Source: Bacteroides sp. GM023 (GTDB lineage Bacteria > Bacteroidota > Bacteroidia > Bacteroidales > Bacteroidaceae). From it: 64,000 bases of DNA. The stretch spans positions 124,001 through 188,000 of the forward strand of contig NZ_JAAXGE010000007.1 of assembly GCF_014750685.1 (NCBI RefSeq), read 5' to 3'. The notes beneath the pieces are model-generated. The model was not told the DNA's origin. It saw only the letters and a program-made list of their open reading frames with translations, and searched no databases. A program made the translations under genes and the position numbers. The first letter of the stretch is position 1. Each line of letters begins with the position of its first letter. Shown piece after piece: positions 43,196 to 53,907 of the stretch.

Positions 43196-45840
43196 CAGAA
43201 TAACTTCATCTGCCCGGTGATTTCGTCAATAATATCTCCTTCACTTTTGTCGCTGTCCGGGTCCAGGTTCTCCGGTTCTTCTTCCGGTTCATCCTGTGAT
43301 GACTGTTCGGGTTCAGGGAAACGGGTCGGTTCAAGTTCGTTAATCGTTTCCACCGTATAGGTAGTGATACGTTTACCTTTCGCCTTGAATCCTTTGACAG
43401 CGATAAATTCTTCCGCGTCGATTTCCAATGCTTCCCGGAAGCTGTCATGTCCTCCGAATACCACTTCCAGGCGTGGGTAGTATTCATCGGTCAGTAAGAT
43501 GAGACGATTATTCTTGTTCTCGCCCAGGTAGTTCTGCTTACGGTTGGAACCTTCAAAGCAGAAACGTTTCAGATACGGATAATTCTGTTGGTCGGCATCA
43601 TTAAGCGCAGCAGTCCATATCTTGTTGGGGTCGAACTTCTCGACGATGCTCACGTTATCCTCGTAGTGATTGCTCAAATCAAAATTGCTGGTGTAGAAGT
43701 CGCCGTTGTTCAGAACAACCAGTATGGTGTCGTCACTCTGGAATTCACCCAGATATTCACCCCGTCCGTCATAGTTGAGACGGAGGATGTCACGGTCAAA
43801 CCATACTTTACGTCCACCGAGCGTAGAACCACCTTTCTGTTTCAGGGCAATCTTGTGTACCGGTAGGCGGGTAAGGATAACTCCCTGTGCCTGTCGGCCT
43901 TTGATGCTTATTTCACTGAAGTCACGCTCAAAGATGATACGTCTTACACGTGGATTCGGTTTCAAAGTCACTTTGATGATTTCAGCTTCCCCGTTCGGGT
44001 TGGCGCTGAAATAAGTGATGCGTGATTCGGGTGTTCCCTGTGTGACGTCATATTCGCGGTCGCGCACAACGGAAGTCACTGCAAAACGCTTGATGTACGT
44101 CGTACCTTCCTTACCGTCACGATAGGTGACATTGTAGATGGTACGCTTATCGTTCTTCTTGAATACGTTGACATAAAGGACGTTCTTGCCGACAAACTTC
44201 TTATCAGCAACAGGCGTGACGAGGTATTTACCGTCACGGAAGAAGATGATGACATCATCAATATCCGAGCAACAAGCCACAAATTCGTCCTTCTTCAAAG
44301 CAGTACCGATAAATCCTTCTTCGCGGTTGATATAAAGTTTTTCGTTCGCTTCCACTACTTTGGCGGCTTCGATGGTGTCGAAGTTGCGCAGTTCCGTGCG
44401 GCGCGGGAAGTTCTTGCCGTATTTGTTCTTCAACATCTGATACCAGTTGACGGTATAGTCAACGATATGTGCCAGGTGGTTGTCGATTTCGGCAATTTCT
44501 TCTTTCATCCGGGCGATGAGTTCGTCCGCCTTGTCCGAGTTGAATTTCAGGATACGTCCCATCTTGATTTCCATCAGTTTGAGAATATCCTCTTTGGTCA
44601 CTTCGCGGATAAACTGCGGGTAGTAGGGCGTCAGACGCTCGTCGATATGTGCGCAGGCAGCGTCCATATCCTTGGACTGTTCGAACTCTTTGTCCTTATA
44701 GATACGCTCTTCGATAAATATTTTCTCAAGAGAAGAGAAGTGCAGAGCTTCCAGTATTTCGTTCTTCTTGATTTCCAATTCCTGCGTCAACAAATCCAGC
44801 GTATTGTCTGCCGACTTTTTCAGGACTTTACTGACAGTGAGAAAGTGTGGTTTGCTGTCGTCGATAACACAGCAGTTGGGCGAGATGCTTACTTCGCAAT
44901 CTGTGAAAGCATAGAGGGCGTCAATCGTTTTATCCGATGATGTTCCGGGTGCCAGGTGCACCAATATTTCTACGTTGGCAGCCGTGTTGTCGTCTACCTT
45001 ACGAATCTTGATTTTTCCTTTATCAACAGCTTTCAGGATGGAGTCGATGACAGAAGAAGTAGTCCTGCCATACGGAATCTCTGTGATGGAAAGCGTCTTG
45101 TTATCCAGTTTGTTGATTTTGGCACGCACTTTCACAGCTCCGCCGCGTTCTCCGTCGTTGTACTTGGCTACGTCGATAGAACCACCCGTCTGAAAATCGG
45201 GATACAGTTGGAATTCCTCTCCGCGGAGATAATTGATGGAAGCATCACAAAGTTCATTGAAATTGTGCGGCAATATCTTGGAAGAAAGCCCTACGGCAAT
45301 ACCTTCCACTCCTTGCGCCAGCAATAACGGGAATTTCACAGGAAGAGTGATCGGTTCCTTGTTTCGTCCGTCATAAGATTGTTTCCATTCGGTAGTCTTG
45401 GGATTGAAGACAACATCCAAAGCAAACTTGGAAAGACGTGCTTCGATATAACGGGGAGCGGCGGCACCGTCTCCGGTAAGGATATTACCCCAGTTACCCT
45501 GGCAGTCTATCAGTAAATCTTTCTGTCCGAGTTGTACCAAGGCATCTCCAATGGAAGCATCACCGTGCGGATGGAACTGCATGGTGTGTCCCACAATGTT
45601 GGCAACTTTGTTATATCGTCCGTCGTCCAGACGCTTCATGGAATGTAGGATACGTCGCTGAACAGGCTTTAAACCGTCGTTAATATGCGGAACGGCACGT
45701 TCCAGAATCACATACGAAGCATAGTCCAAAAACCAGTTTTGGTACATGCCTGTCAGTTGATGCTTAACGTTTTCGTCCCGTGCGTTCGCCGGTTTGTAGT
45801 CTGAATGTTCTTCCGGTAGCTCGTTAATTTCGTCACTCAT
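43195..45840 (-). CDS. parC: DNA topoisomerase IV subunit A
   Basis: An 881-residue type IIA topoisomerase A subunit that cuts DNA through an active-site tyrosine and partners ParE. The breakage-reunion domain is clear: ASYVILERAVPHINDGLKPVQRRI, MQFHPHGDASIGDAL, then GDGAAAPRYIEARLS with catalytic Tyr131. A coiled-coil tower and GyrA-like C-terminal blades follow. The acidic tail (ESEE-like runs) is long. This divergent ParC form is typical of Bacteroidota. A TATTTTTG promoter word lies about 70 bp upstream. Confidence 0.9.
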   Translation of the reverse strand: MSDEINELPEEHSDYKPANARDENVKHQLTGMYQNWFLDYASYVILERAVPHINDGLKPVQRRILHSMKRLDDGRYNKVANIVGHTMQFHPHGDASIGDALVQLGQKDLLIDCQGNWGNILTGDGAAAPRYIEARLSKFALDVVFNPKTTEWKQSYDGRNKEPITLPVKFPLLLAQGVEGIAVGLSSKILPHNFNELCDASINYLRGEEFQLYPDFQTGGSIDVAKYNDGERGGAVKVRAKINKLDNKTLSITEIPYGRTTSSVIDSILKAVDKGKIKIRKVDDNTAANVEILVHLAPGTSSDKTIDALYAFTDCEVSISPNCCVIDDSKPHFLTVSKVLKKSADNTLDLLTQELEIKKNEILEALHFSSLEKIFIEERIYKDKEFEQSKDMDAACAHIDERLTPYYPQFIREVTKEDILKLMEIKMGRILKFNSDKADELIARMKEEIAEIDNHLAHIVDYTVNWYQMLKNKYGKNFPRRTELRNFDTIEAAKVVEANEKLYINREEGFIGTALKKDEFVACCSDIDDVIIFFRDGKYLVTPVADKKFVGKNVLYVNVFKKNDKRTIYNVTYRDGKEGTTYIKRFAVTSVVRDREYDVTQGTPESRITYFSANPNGEAEIIKVTLKPNPRVRRIIFERDFSEISIKGRQAQGVILTRLPVHKIALKQKGGSTLGGRKVWFDRDILRLNYDGRGEYLGEFQSDDTILVVLNNGDFYTSNFDLSNHYEDNVSIVEKFDPNKIWTAALNDADQQNYPYLKRFCFEGSNRKQNYLGENKNNRLILLTDEYYPRLEVVFGGHDSFREALEIDAEEFIAVKGFKAKGKRITTYTVETINELEPTRFPEPEQSSQDEPEEEPENLDPDSDKSEGDIIDEITGQMKLF

Positions 45841-45907
45841 ATATCAATCTTCGCTTTGCTTTTAAAACAAATTATCTTCTGCACATCAAAAAAAGGGGAT
45901 GTGCACG

Positions 45908-45940
45908 CAAAAATACGAAATAAATCCATATGAGGACGAA
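45908..45940 (-). promoter_or_regulatory. probable parC promoter
   Basis: Minus-strand TATTTTTG (complement of 45908-45915) matches TAnnTTTG exactly. A weak -33 (TTCG, complement of 45937-45940) stands 21 bp upstream. Confidence 0.4.
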
Positions 45941-45975
45941 AAGAACTCACGTTTTTTATGATACTGACAGCTTCA

Positions 45976-47307
45976 TTAATCCTTTGTTTTCACATTCCAG
46001 ACCAATAATGCGAAAAAGACGGAAAGCAATGCCGCTCCAATCCAGAAAATATTGATGTAAGAAAAATCATAGATTTCCTTGCCGTCAACGATACTTTTGT
46101 GCCCTTCGATAAGGACGCCGCTCATAATATCCTGTATGCCGGCACCGATATAGCTGGCAACTCCCACGATGCCCAATGCCGCTCCCGAAGCATTGCGGGG
46201 CGCAATGTCGACAGCCATCAGCCCGCCGAGGAAACATAGAAGCACTCCGATAGCAGTCCCGAACAGAATCATAGCTACCACATCCAACCAAAAATGAACA
46301 CCCGGAACGAGTAGGAACAGGCAGAGGGCGACAACGTTCATAAGCCCGAAGATTAGTGCAGGCATATTGCGGCGACCACCGAAAAACTTGTCGGAAATGA
46401 CTCCTGAGAACATGGTACCGATAACTCCGCATACCGAACTGATGGAAATAATAAAACTGGCATCCAAAGTGGAATATCCTTTTTGTGCTTCCAGATAAAA
46501 TACTCCCCAGCTATTGACCGCATAGCGGCTGATATACATTAGTGCGCTGGACAATGCCAGTATCCATATGGCGGGCATACTTAATGCTTTTCGCTGCGCT
46601 TTGTTGAAATCGGCCTGACTTATCGTGTCTTCTGTTTTTAACTTCGGGTGATTGACCGGAGGGAGCCCTTCACTTTCGGGTGTGTCATGGAAAAAGTTCC
46701 ATACAATAAGAGTCCCGATCAGTCCGATGATTCCTGCTCCGAAGAATCCGTATCTCCATCCGAGTACACTTACGATAGAAGCTATGATGATAAACGTCAT
46801 TGCTTCGCCAATGTTATGACTCGCAGACCAAAATCCATAAAACGATCCTCGTTTCTTATCACTGAACCAACGCGAGAGACCGACAACACAAGAGGCGGCA
46901 CCCATTGACTGAAACCATCCGCTGATTCCCCACAGAATTGCGAATAATATAAACGAATGAGCGAAACCTAAACAAAGATTGACTAAAGCAGTCACCAAAA
47001 GACCGGTGGACATGAAATGACGGATATTGCTGCGGTCTGCCAGGAATCCGTTGGTGAATTTTCCTATCGCATATGTAAAGAACAGCACGGCACCGATAAT
47101 GCCTAATTCAGTCTCCGAGAAAATTCCTTCGTCAACAATCGGCTTTTTGATTACATTCAGGCTAAGACGGCACACATAATAGATGCCATATCCTGCAAGA
47201 GCGGATAAAAAAGTAGCCCATTGCAGTTTCTTGAGTTTGTGGGGATTCTCCTGTAAGGTGGGAGAAGGGGTGCTGATACGATAGAAGTTTATGATTCTTT
47301 TTAACAT
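45976..47307 (-). CDS. organophosphate:phosphate antiporter-type MFS transporter (GlpT/UhpC-like)
   Basis: A 443-residue twelve-helix transporter from ATG 47307; the ORF's longer N-terminus is not supported. It has the OPA pattern LAGYGIYYVCRLSLNVIKKP, YAIGKFTNGFLADRSN, LSRWFSDKKRGSFYGFWSASHNIGEA and GWRYGFFGAG. Members exchange glycerol-3-phosphate or hexose phosphates for phosphate in the inner membrane. It is the last gene of the sigma/anti-sigma PUL, whose glycerophosphodiesterase could supply glycerol-3-phosphate. That substrate is inference. It lies 103 bp after the SusD-like gene, with two hairpins in the gap. Confidence 0.8.
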   Translation of the reverse strand: MLKRIINFYRISTPSPTLQENPHKLKKLQWATFLSALAGYGIYYVCRLSLNVIKKPIVDEGIFSETELGIIGAVLFFTYAIGKFTNGFLADRSNIRHFMSTGLLVTALVNLCLGFAHSFILFAILWGISGWFQSMGAASCVVGLSRWFSDKKRGSFYGFWSASHNIGEAMTFIIIASIVSVLGWRYGFFGAGIIGLIGTLIVWNFFHDTPESEGLPPVNHPKLKTEDTISQADFNKAQRKALSMPAIWILALSSALMYISRYAVNSWGVFYLEAQKGYSTLDASFIISISSVCGVIGTMFSGVISDKFFGGRRNMPALIFGLMNVVALCLFLLVPGVHFWLDVVAMILFGTAIGVLLCFLGGLMAVDIAPRNASGAALGIVGVASYIGAGIQDIMSGVLIEGHKSIVDGKEIYDFSYINIFWIGAALLSVFFALLVWNVKTKD

Positions 47308-47352
47308 GATAATAGAATGTTTGTTGCCCGGGAAAGGGCAATAGTTATAGGG

Positions 47353-47382
47353 AAGGTGCATCGAACTCACTCGATACACCTT
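47353..47382 (-). other. intra-operon hairpin between susD-like and transporter genes
   Basis: An 11-bp stem with one mismatch (AAGGTG/CACCTT and ATCGA/TCGAT, 6-nt loop). A smaller TTGCCC/GGGCAA hairpin lies between it and the transporter start. There is no T run on the minus strand, so processing or stability control is more likely than termination. Confidence 0.55.
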
Positions 47383-47410
47383 CTTCTGAAAAATGTTATT
47401 TGTATTTTGA

Positions 47411-49162
47411 TTAGTAGCTTAAACCATCTTCCCAACCCGGATTCTGGCTTAACACACCTTGAGTCAGTACGCGTTGGTCAGCAGGAATCGGCCATAGATA
47501 ATCTCTTTCTTCTTTCCAGTCCTTGCCGTAAGTTACTTTAGGAAATCCGATAATATAGCCGGACGTTCCGTTGGAGAGATAAATATCCTTGTCCAGTTTC
47601 TTTTTGTTGTCGCATTGTGAAGTTGCCGTTGTTTCATAGATTTCCAGGTCAGGTGTTCCGTCACCATCCATATCATACGTTCCCACTCCGGGAATATAGA
47701 GCCCGAGATAAGGAATATAGTGGTTGAACATCTGTTTCCCTTCTTTCCAGCGGAATAAGTCCCATTGTCTCAATCCTTCCATAACCAGCTCGATGGTGCG
47801 CTCCCGACGAATTTCGAGGATGACGCCTTTGTTAGCTCCCTGGTCGACGTTCGGGTAGCAGGCAGCGAGATAAGCATCCGGTTTGCCGTTGGCATCATCA
47901 AGAATAAGATCCGGCATTTTGGCACGTGTACGTATTTTATTGACAGAGATATCCAGGTCTTCTTGTTTGAGAGTACCTAATTCCGCTTTTGCTTCGGCAT
48001 AATTCAGATAAACTTCCGCTGCCCGCATCAAAGGCCAGTCGGACGTACTTTTAGCTGCTCCGTCATGGTCTTTGCTGCTTACGAATTTGATAGGCTTGTA
48101 ACCGCAATAAGCACTTAAATCATTGGCGGTAACGGTTGTTTCTCCCTTTTGGATATATTTCGGACAGAGTACGGTTTGTTCCAGACGGGGATCGCGGCCT
48201 TTTACTTCATCTGTATAAAACATCGTTTCATACCCCTCCTTATCCGTGAACCGGCTGCCGTCCAACATCAGATAATGATTCATAAATCTGCGGGTAAAGC
48301 CCATTTGCAAGTTGGCAATGCTGAACTGTACGGAATGGGATAATTGTAATCCTTCAAAATTATAGGCGCGTGCCAGTACTACTTCCGTTGCTTTGGCCTG
48401 GTCTGCACAGAATAAATCCCGGTAAGGTTCTGTCCCTTCTTTGTACAGGCTGAATCCGCTTTCATCAATAAACTGCTTCGCCGTACTGGCGGCAGCTTCC
48501 AGGTACTTTTCATAATTATCCATACCGTGATACTTCCGGTAGGTTCCTTCGTATAGCGCAGCTTGACTTGCAAACGCTAAAGCTGCCCATCGGGTAACAC
48601 GGGTATTCCGGCTTTCCTTACTTTTGGCGGGCAGATTAGTCGCGGCATCTTCAAAGTCTTTGAGTACCTGATCCATTACGAATTCACGGGAATCTCTTGC
48701 TTTAGCCAGCAATTCCTGATCTTCCGAACCCAACACCTGGTCGTACCAGGGTACATCTCCATAACGGCGTACCTTTACAAAGTAGAAATAAGCCCTGAAG
48801 AATTGAGCCACACCGTTGTATTCATTACGGGCTGTCTCATCATCGCAATTCGAAGAATGTTGCAGGAAATAATTGATATGGCGGAGCTTTGACCAGGACC
48901 ATCCGGTTTCGCTGGCAGCCGAACGCGTACCTTCAATCACTTGTCCCATCCCTTTGTCAATCATATCATCGGCATTCATTCCTGCCGAGGCATCCGGTTC
49001 GTCCAGTAATGTATAAAACTGGTTTGTCCATAACTCCAGGTCGGACTTGTTTTTAAAGTAATTATCCGGTGTCACTGCATTTTCCGGCAGAAGGGTTAAG
49101 TCACAACTACTGAATAGTGCGGTGACCATTCCCAAAATTATTATTTTGTTGATAGCTTTCAT
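47411..49162 (-). CDS. SusD/RagB-family lipoprotein (phosphodiester-glycan PUL)
   Basis: A 583-residue lipoprotein (lipobox FSSC, Cys20) with DLTLLPENAVTPDNYFKNKSDLE at the start. The helical core includes RNEYNGVAQFFRAYFYFVKV and AEVYLNYAEAKAELG, and the C-terminal signature ERTIELVMEGLRQWDLFRWK is near 450. It lies 22 bp after the SusC-like gene. It would capture the glycan at the cell surface for the SusC partner. Confidence 0.9.
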   Translation of the reverse strand: MKAINKIIILGMVTALFSSCDLTLLPENAVTPDNYFKNKSDLELWTNQFYTLLDEPDASAGMNADDMIDKGMGQVIEGTRSAASETGWSWSKLRHINYFLQHSSNCDDETARNEYNGVAQFFRAYFYFVKVRRYGDVPWYDQVLGSEDQELLAKARDSREFVMDQVLKDFEDAATNLPAKSKESRNTRVTRWAALAFASQAALYEGTYRKYHGMDNYEKYLEAAASTAKQFIDESGFSLYKEGTEPYRDLFCADQAKATEVVLARAYNFEGLQLSHSVQFSIANLQMGFTRRFMNHYLMLDGSRFTDKEGYETMFYTDEVKGRDPRLEQTVLCPKYIQKGETTVTANDLSAYCGYKPIKFVSSKDHDGAAKSTSDWPLMRAAEVYLNYAEAKAELGTLKQEDLDISVNKIRTRAKMPDLILDDANGKPDAYLAACYPNVDQGANKGVILEIRRERTIELVMEGLRQWDLFRWKEGKQMFNHYIPYLGLYIPGVGTYDMDGDGTPDLEIYETTATSQCDNKKKLDKDIYLSNGTSGYIIGFPKVTYGKDWKEERDYLWPIPADQRVLTQGVLSQNPGWEDGLSY

Positions 49163-49184
49163 ACTATATCTGATTAGTCATTAA

Positions 49185-52100
49185 TTAAAAAGTAATATCT
49201 ACTCCGACCGTGTAAACGCGCGGATAAGCATAGCCGGAACCCGTGTTGGATGAATAAGTACTGCTGGAGATAGCCAATTCCGGGTCAATCGTTTTATTAT
49301 GCTTCTTCAAAGGAGACCAATAGTATAGATTCTCTCCCGATACGTAAACGCGGACTTTCTCAAAGATACGTTTGCTGACAGGCAGGGTATATCCGATAGA
49401 GAGATTCTTGAAACGCAGATAAGCAATATTCTGTATATACCGGTCGTTGACTGTGCCGAGCGAACCGCCTGAATAGGATTGATATCCCCTGATGCGTGGG
49501 AAGAAGGCATTTCTGTTATCTTCCGTCCAGCAATCTTCCGGGAACGACTTCTCAACAAAAGAGGTGGAAGGGAAGGAGTAAGGGCCCCAAAAAGAATTGG
49601 AACCTTGTGATGTCGAACTGTAAGTCGGATACCAGTCTCTTTTTCCGATTCCCTGGAAAAAGGCGGATACATCAATGCCGTTCCAGCTTGCACTCAGGCG
49701 GAAGGAGTAGTTATATCTCGGAGTTGTATTTCCGATGATACGTTTGTCACCTGGATCGTCCACTGTTCCGGCTCCGGCTCCGATCACATTGTCGCCATTC
49801 AGGTCGGCAAAGCGTACGTCGCCGGCACGCAGATAACCGTCTACCTTGCTGCTGTAAACACGTCCGTTAACAGCCTTGTCGTTGATTTTAGCCTGATATT
49901 CCGCAGCTTCCTTGTCCGTTTTGAACAATCCGTCTACTTGATATCCCCATATTTCACCCATCTTCTTACCTACATAATGGTCGGAAATCAGCTTGTCGGG
50001 ATTGTTGTACTTGGTGATTGTACGCTGATAGTCGCCTAAAGTGGCTTGTATCCCGTATCTGAAAGGCTTGTTGGCTACTTTGAACGAGTCATTCCAGGAG
50101 ACGGATAATTCCCAACCGTTTGTCCGTAAGTCGGCACAGTTGGCTTTCGGAGTGGAAGCGCCATATACATCGGGCAGAGTCAACGAAGTAGTCAGCATAT
50201 CGGTCGTTTTACGGACATAGTAGTCGGCAGTCACACTTAACCGGTTGTTCAGGAATGACATATCTACTCCGGCATTATAGGTTGTAACAGTTTCCCAGGT
50301 CAGGCCGGAAGAGATAGGATTGGATATTTTTGCATAATATGCCTTGCCTTCTCCGTCGAAAGTGTAATTGAATTGGTTATCGGAAGTGATGGTTTGCAGG
50401 TAGGCATAATAATCTACCTGTTGATTTCCCAGGCTACCTACGGAAGCACGCAGTTTGAGACTGCTCCACCAGTCGCTTACCGGCTTGAAGAATTTCTCTT
50501 CCGAGATTCTCCAACCGGCTGAAACCGAAGGAAACACTCCCCATCTGTCTCCCTCCGCAAACCGGGAAGAACCGTCGGCACGGCATGACACTTCAAGCAA
50601 GTATTTACCCATGTAGTCATAGTTGATACGTCCGAAGAAGCCGAGTGTCTTGTAGGCATTGATATCCTGTGATACGGTAAGCACACTTTCCGGAGTTACA
50701 GCAGAAAATGAGTCCAGGTTGTCATTGGACAAGTTAGTCATGGATGTGTCCTTATTGACATTCCGATAGGTTTCATACTGACTACCTGCCACTGCTTTGA
50801 AATTATGCTTTTTTGCCCATGTATGTTCATAGGTCATATAATAGTTCAGCATATGAGTGACCGGGAAATATTCATCTTCTTCGTAGTTGTTGAAAATACT
50901 TCCGGAAGTAAAGGTCTGTGTCACTCCCTCGCTGCGTGAATAATCGAATGAATTATTCCGGTAGCGATATAGCTGCTTTCTTTGTTGATAACTGTAATTG
51001 GCGGTCAGTGTCAGTCCTTCCAGCAGAGTCAGGTCTATTTGGTTGACTACGGACAGAAGAGTCCTTGATTTCGTGTTATGTCCCCTCCGGGATGTCAGAT
51101 ATCCACCATCGCCGGCTCCGAGAGGAGAGTTGGCGTAGAGTTGGTTGGTGTATTGCACGATGCTGCCATCCGGGTTGAAAGGCACGAATGACGGACTGAT
51201 ATTCGATTCCAGGCGGGCGATGGTCATGGCATAGTTGGACGTACCATTATATTTATAATTATTATTGTCCAACCCGACGTTTGTCGACCATTTAATCCAC
51301 TTGTTCAGTTGAGCATCCATCTTGGCGCGGAAAGAATAATCCTTGTAAAGGTCCTTGTCAATATTGAACATGCCATACTGTTGATAGTAACGTCCGCTGA
51401 TGTAGTAATTAACCTTTTCACCTCCGCCGGTAATGGAAACATTGTGCTCCATTTGTGGGCGGGTACGATTGTAGAAATAGCCATACCAGTCTGTATTACC
51501 ATAATAATAGTACTTGCCGTCATCTCCGGTTTCCACCCACGGACGTTCCGGATTTTCAGTCATATCGTTCCGGCGGTCGTATAGCTTCTGGAGTTCTTCA
51601 TCTTCGTACAAATACATGTTAACCCCATTGTATGCATTGTAGAATTTGTTGGCGAACGTGACATAATCGTATCCGGTGCGGATAAAGTCGGTAGACGTCG
51701 TATTCTGCGTCCATCCGAAACGGCCGTTATAACTGATTTTTGCTTTCCCTTTCGCTGCCGCGCTACCTGATTTGGTCGTGATAAGTACGACACCTGCCGA
51801 GGCTTTTGCTCCGTAGATGGCACATGATGAAGCATCCTTCAACACTGAAATAGATTCGATATCATTGGCGTTTACCTGATTCAAGGGAACTTCCACGCCG
51901 TCACAAAGTACCAACGGAGAACCGCCGTTAACGGAAATACCCCCACGGATATTCAATGAATATCCCGATTCGGGAGAGCCGGTTCCGAAAGTCAGGTTGA
52001 CAGCCGGGTCAGCCCCCTGCAACGCATTGGCGGCTGATACTACCGGGCGGTTGTTCAGATCCTTGCTCGAAATCGTTGATACCGCACCTGTCAGGTTACT

Positions 52101-52730
52101 TCTGCGCTGGCTGCCGTAACCTACTACGACCACTTCATCAATCATCAGACTGGAAGGAACCAACCGGATGGTTTTCATCTGTCCGTCTTTGGCATGAACG
52201 GTAATCTTCTCATATCCCACATACGAAACTTCCAGCGTGCAAGGAATGAATCCTTCCAGGGAAAACTTGCCATCCAAATCGGTAATTGCTCCCTGTGAGG
52301 TTTCCTTGATAATCACGGAAGCACCGATGACGGGATTACCCTCTTCGTCATAAACAATGCCGGCAATTGTCTGTTGTTTCTTTTTCTCGCCGGGTTTCTG
52401 CTGGCTTGTCCCCGTTTTCTTACTGATAATGATGCTATGCCCGTTGATTGTATAACTCACGTTCTGTCCCACGAATATCTGATCCAGGATCCTGTTGATG
52501 GGCGCATCTTTTGCATTGACAGACACTTTCCTATTCATGTTGATCTCGGATGATTTGATTACAACTGAATAATTTTTGGTCTTATGTAAAGCTTCTATCG
52601 CTTCTTTTACTGTAACATTCTGTAATTGTAAGGTTATGTCTTGTGCTAGAACAGGTTGAGAGAAAATTATCATCACACAAGCAAACCAGATTGTTGATAT
52701 ATATTTTCTATAAATATTAGTTTGCTTCAT
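49185..52730 (-). CDS. SusC-family TonB-dependent transporter with STN domain
   Basis: An 1181-residue transporter: signal peptide, STN domain (about 30-110: LQLQNVTVKEAIEALHKTKN, then SVNAKDAPINRILDQIF), carboxypeptidase-regulatory-like domain (about 120-200), plug (EVVVVGYGSQRRSNLTGAVS, MISVLKDASSCAIYGAKASAG-like block) and a barrel ending YTVGVDITF. The STN domain signals through the FecR-type anti-sigma factor encoded 23 bp upstream, so import and induction are coupled. Confidence 0.95.
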   Translation of the reverse strand: MKQTNIYRKYISTIWFACVMIIFSQPVLAQDITLQLQNVTVKEAIEALHKTKNYSVVIKSSEINMNRKVSVNAKDAPINRILDQIFVGQNVSYTINGHSIIISKKTGTSQQKPGEKKKQQTIAGIVYDEEGNPVIGASVIIKETSQGAITDLDGKFSLEGFIPCTLEVSYVGYEKITVHAKDGQMKTIRLVPSSLMIDEVVVVGYGSQRRSNLTGAVSTISSKDLNNRPVVSAANALQGADPAVNLTFGTGSPESGYSLNIRGGISVNGGSPLVLCDGVEVPLNQVNANDIESISVLKDASSCAIYGAKASAGVVLITTKSGSAAAKGKAKISYNGRFGWTQNTTSTDFIRTGYDYVTFANKFYNAYNGVNMYLYEDEELQKLYDRRNDMTENPERPWVETGDDGKYYYYGNTDWYGYFYNRTRPQMEHNVSITGGGEKVNYYISGRYYQQYGMFNIDKDLYKDYSFRAKMDAQLNKWIKWSTNVGLDNNNYKYNGTSNYAMTIARLESNISPSFVPFNPDGSIVQYTNQLYANSPLGAGDGGYLTSRRGHNTKSRTLLSVVNQIDLTLLEGLTLTANYSYQQRKQLYRYRNNSFDYSRSEGVTQTFTSGSIFNNYEEDEYFPVTHMLNYYMTYEHTWAKKHNFKAVAGSQYETYRNVNKDTSMTNLSNDNLDSFSAVTPESVLTVSQDINAYKTLGFFGRINYDYMGKYLLEVSCRADGSSRFAEGDRWGVFPSVSAGWRISEEKFFKPVSDWWSSLKLRASVGSLGNQQVDYYAYLQTITSDNQFNYTFDGEGKAYYAKISNPISSGLTWETVTTYNAGVDMSFLNNRLSVTADYYVRKTTDMLTTSLTLPDVYGASTPKANCADLRTNGWELSVSWNDSFKVANKPFRYGIQATLGDYQRTITKYNNPDKLISDHYVGKKMGEIWGYQVDGLFKTDKEAAEYQAKINDKAVNGRVYSSKVDGYLRAGDVRFADLNGDNVIGAGAGTVDDPGDKRIIGNTTPRYNYSFRLSASWNGIDVSAFFQGIGKRDWYPTYSSTSQGSNSFWGPYSFPSTSFVEKSFPEDCWTEDNRNAFFPRIRGYQSYSGGSLGTVNDRYIQNIAYLRFKNLSIGYTLPVSKRIFEKVRVYVSGENLYYWSPLKKHNKTIDPELAISSSTYSSNTGSGYAYPRVYTVGVDITF

Positions 52731-52753
52731 ATTAGGTTACACTACTGCTGATT

Positions 52754-53740
52754 TTATTGAGTCGCAGAGGTAATCATGATTACTCCTTGACTCCGGGTTA
52801 TGGACATTTGTCCGTCTGTATTGAGATTGGATAAAATCTCGTCGAGAGTTTCCCCGTTAGTGAAGTAAGCAATGTAGTTGCTGTCGCCTAACTTTTGATC
52901 TAATATGATGATTCTGGTATCGAAATAATATTCCAGTTCCTTCACAATGTCACTGAGGGGAAGATTACTGAAATAGAATCCTTCGTTTTTTGCCGGACAC
53001 TTGTACATAGTAGCAAGGAACGTATCGCGGACAATCTTCTGTGAAGTCCGGTTATACTGAATCATCTCTCCTTTTTTCAGAATCTCATTGGGATGAGCGG
53101 GAGTTTTGAACAGTACCGAACCTTCTACGAGCGCAACTTCCACGGTTTCAAGGTTTCCGTAAGCGCGAAGATTGAATTTCGTACCCAGCACCTGCACATG
53201 GACGTCACCGGCAGAGATGATAAAAGGCTTGCCCGGGTTCTTGGCCACTTCGGCAAAGAGTTCTCCACTGACAAATATTTCTCTTTTATCTTCTGTGAAG
53301 TCGGATGGATAGATAACCCGTGTGCCTGAATTGACATGGAGTTTGGTGCCATCCGAAAGAGTGAGTGTCTGCTGCATACCGTGCGGTACGGTGATATCAT
53401 TCCAGTGTGTATTCGCTTTCTTGTCAAGAAGCAAATATCCGGCTAAAAACAAAAGTGGGATGAAAAGGACTGCTGCCACCCGTTGTGTCCAGCGAATAGT
53501 ACGCCGGAACTTAGGCTGTAATGTGCGAACCTGTTTGGGCTGAGTCGCTTCTTGAAATTTCAGAAAGGCTTTTTGAGATAACTCGCGATCTTCCACCTGA
53601 ATTTCAGAAATGATCTCACGGAAACGTTGGTCTACCTGATCGTTATCATTTTCTGTCAACCACTTTTGGATTTCTATTTCTTCCTCGTGAGAACACTTGT
53701 CGTAGAAATAATCTTTTAATATGTCGTTGGTTATCTTCAT
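52754..53740 (-). CDS. FecR-family anti-sigma factor
   Basis: About 328 residues from ATG 53740. It has a cytoplasmic N-terminus (ILKDYFYDKCSHEEEIEIQKWL), one transmembrane segment near 80-100 (VAAVLFIPLLFLAGYLLL), a periplasmic FecR domain (ITVPHGMQQTLTLSDGTKLHVNSGT, then VSGELFAEVAKNPGKPF) and a C-terminal DUF4974/STN-like region. It would hold the ECF sigma factor (61858-62448) inactive until signalled by the STN-type SusC. It lies directly upstream of SusC, but about 8 kb from its likely sigma partner. Confidence 0.9.
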   Translation of the reverse strand: MKITNDILKDYFYDKCSHEEEIEIQKWLTENDNDQVDQRFREIISEIQVEDRELSQKAFLKFQEATQPKQVRTLQPKFRRTIRWTQRVAAVLFIPLLFLAGYLLLDKKANTHWNDITVPHGMQQTLTLSDGTKLHVNSGTRVIYPSDFTEDKREIFVSGELFAEVAKNPGKPFIISAGDVHVQVLGTKFNLRAYGNLETVEVALVEGSVLFKTPAHPNEILKKGEMIQYNRTSQKIVRDTFLATMYKCPAKNEGFYFSNLPLSDIVKELEYYFDTRIIILDQKLGDSNYIAYFTNGETLDEILSNLNTDGQMSITRSQGVIMITSATQ

Positions 53741-53907
53741 AGCGTATCTGTTTAAAGTACAAAAATGCATCTTTTTTCTTGATCTGTGAATATATTAGTT
53801 GATTATTTCCGAATAAGGTGTTCTATCAGGGATAGATTTATATTCTTAATCTGATCTCATGTTCATAAGCATTCGTTTTTCTCTTATGTAAATAATAAAT
53901 TTTCAGG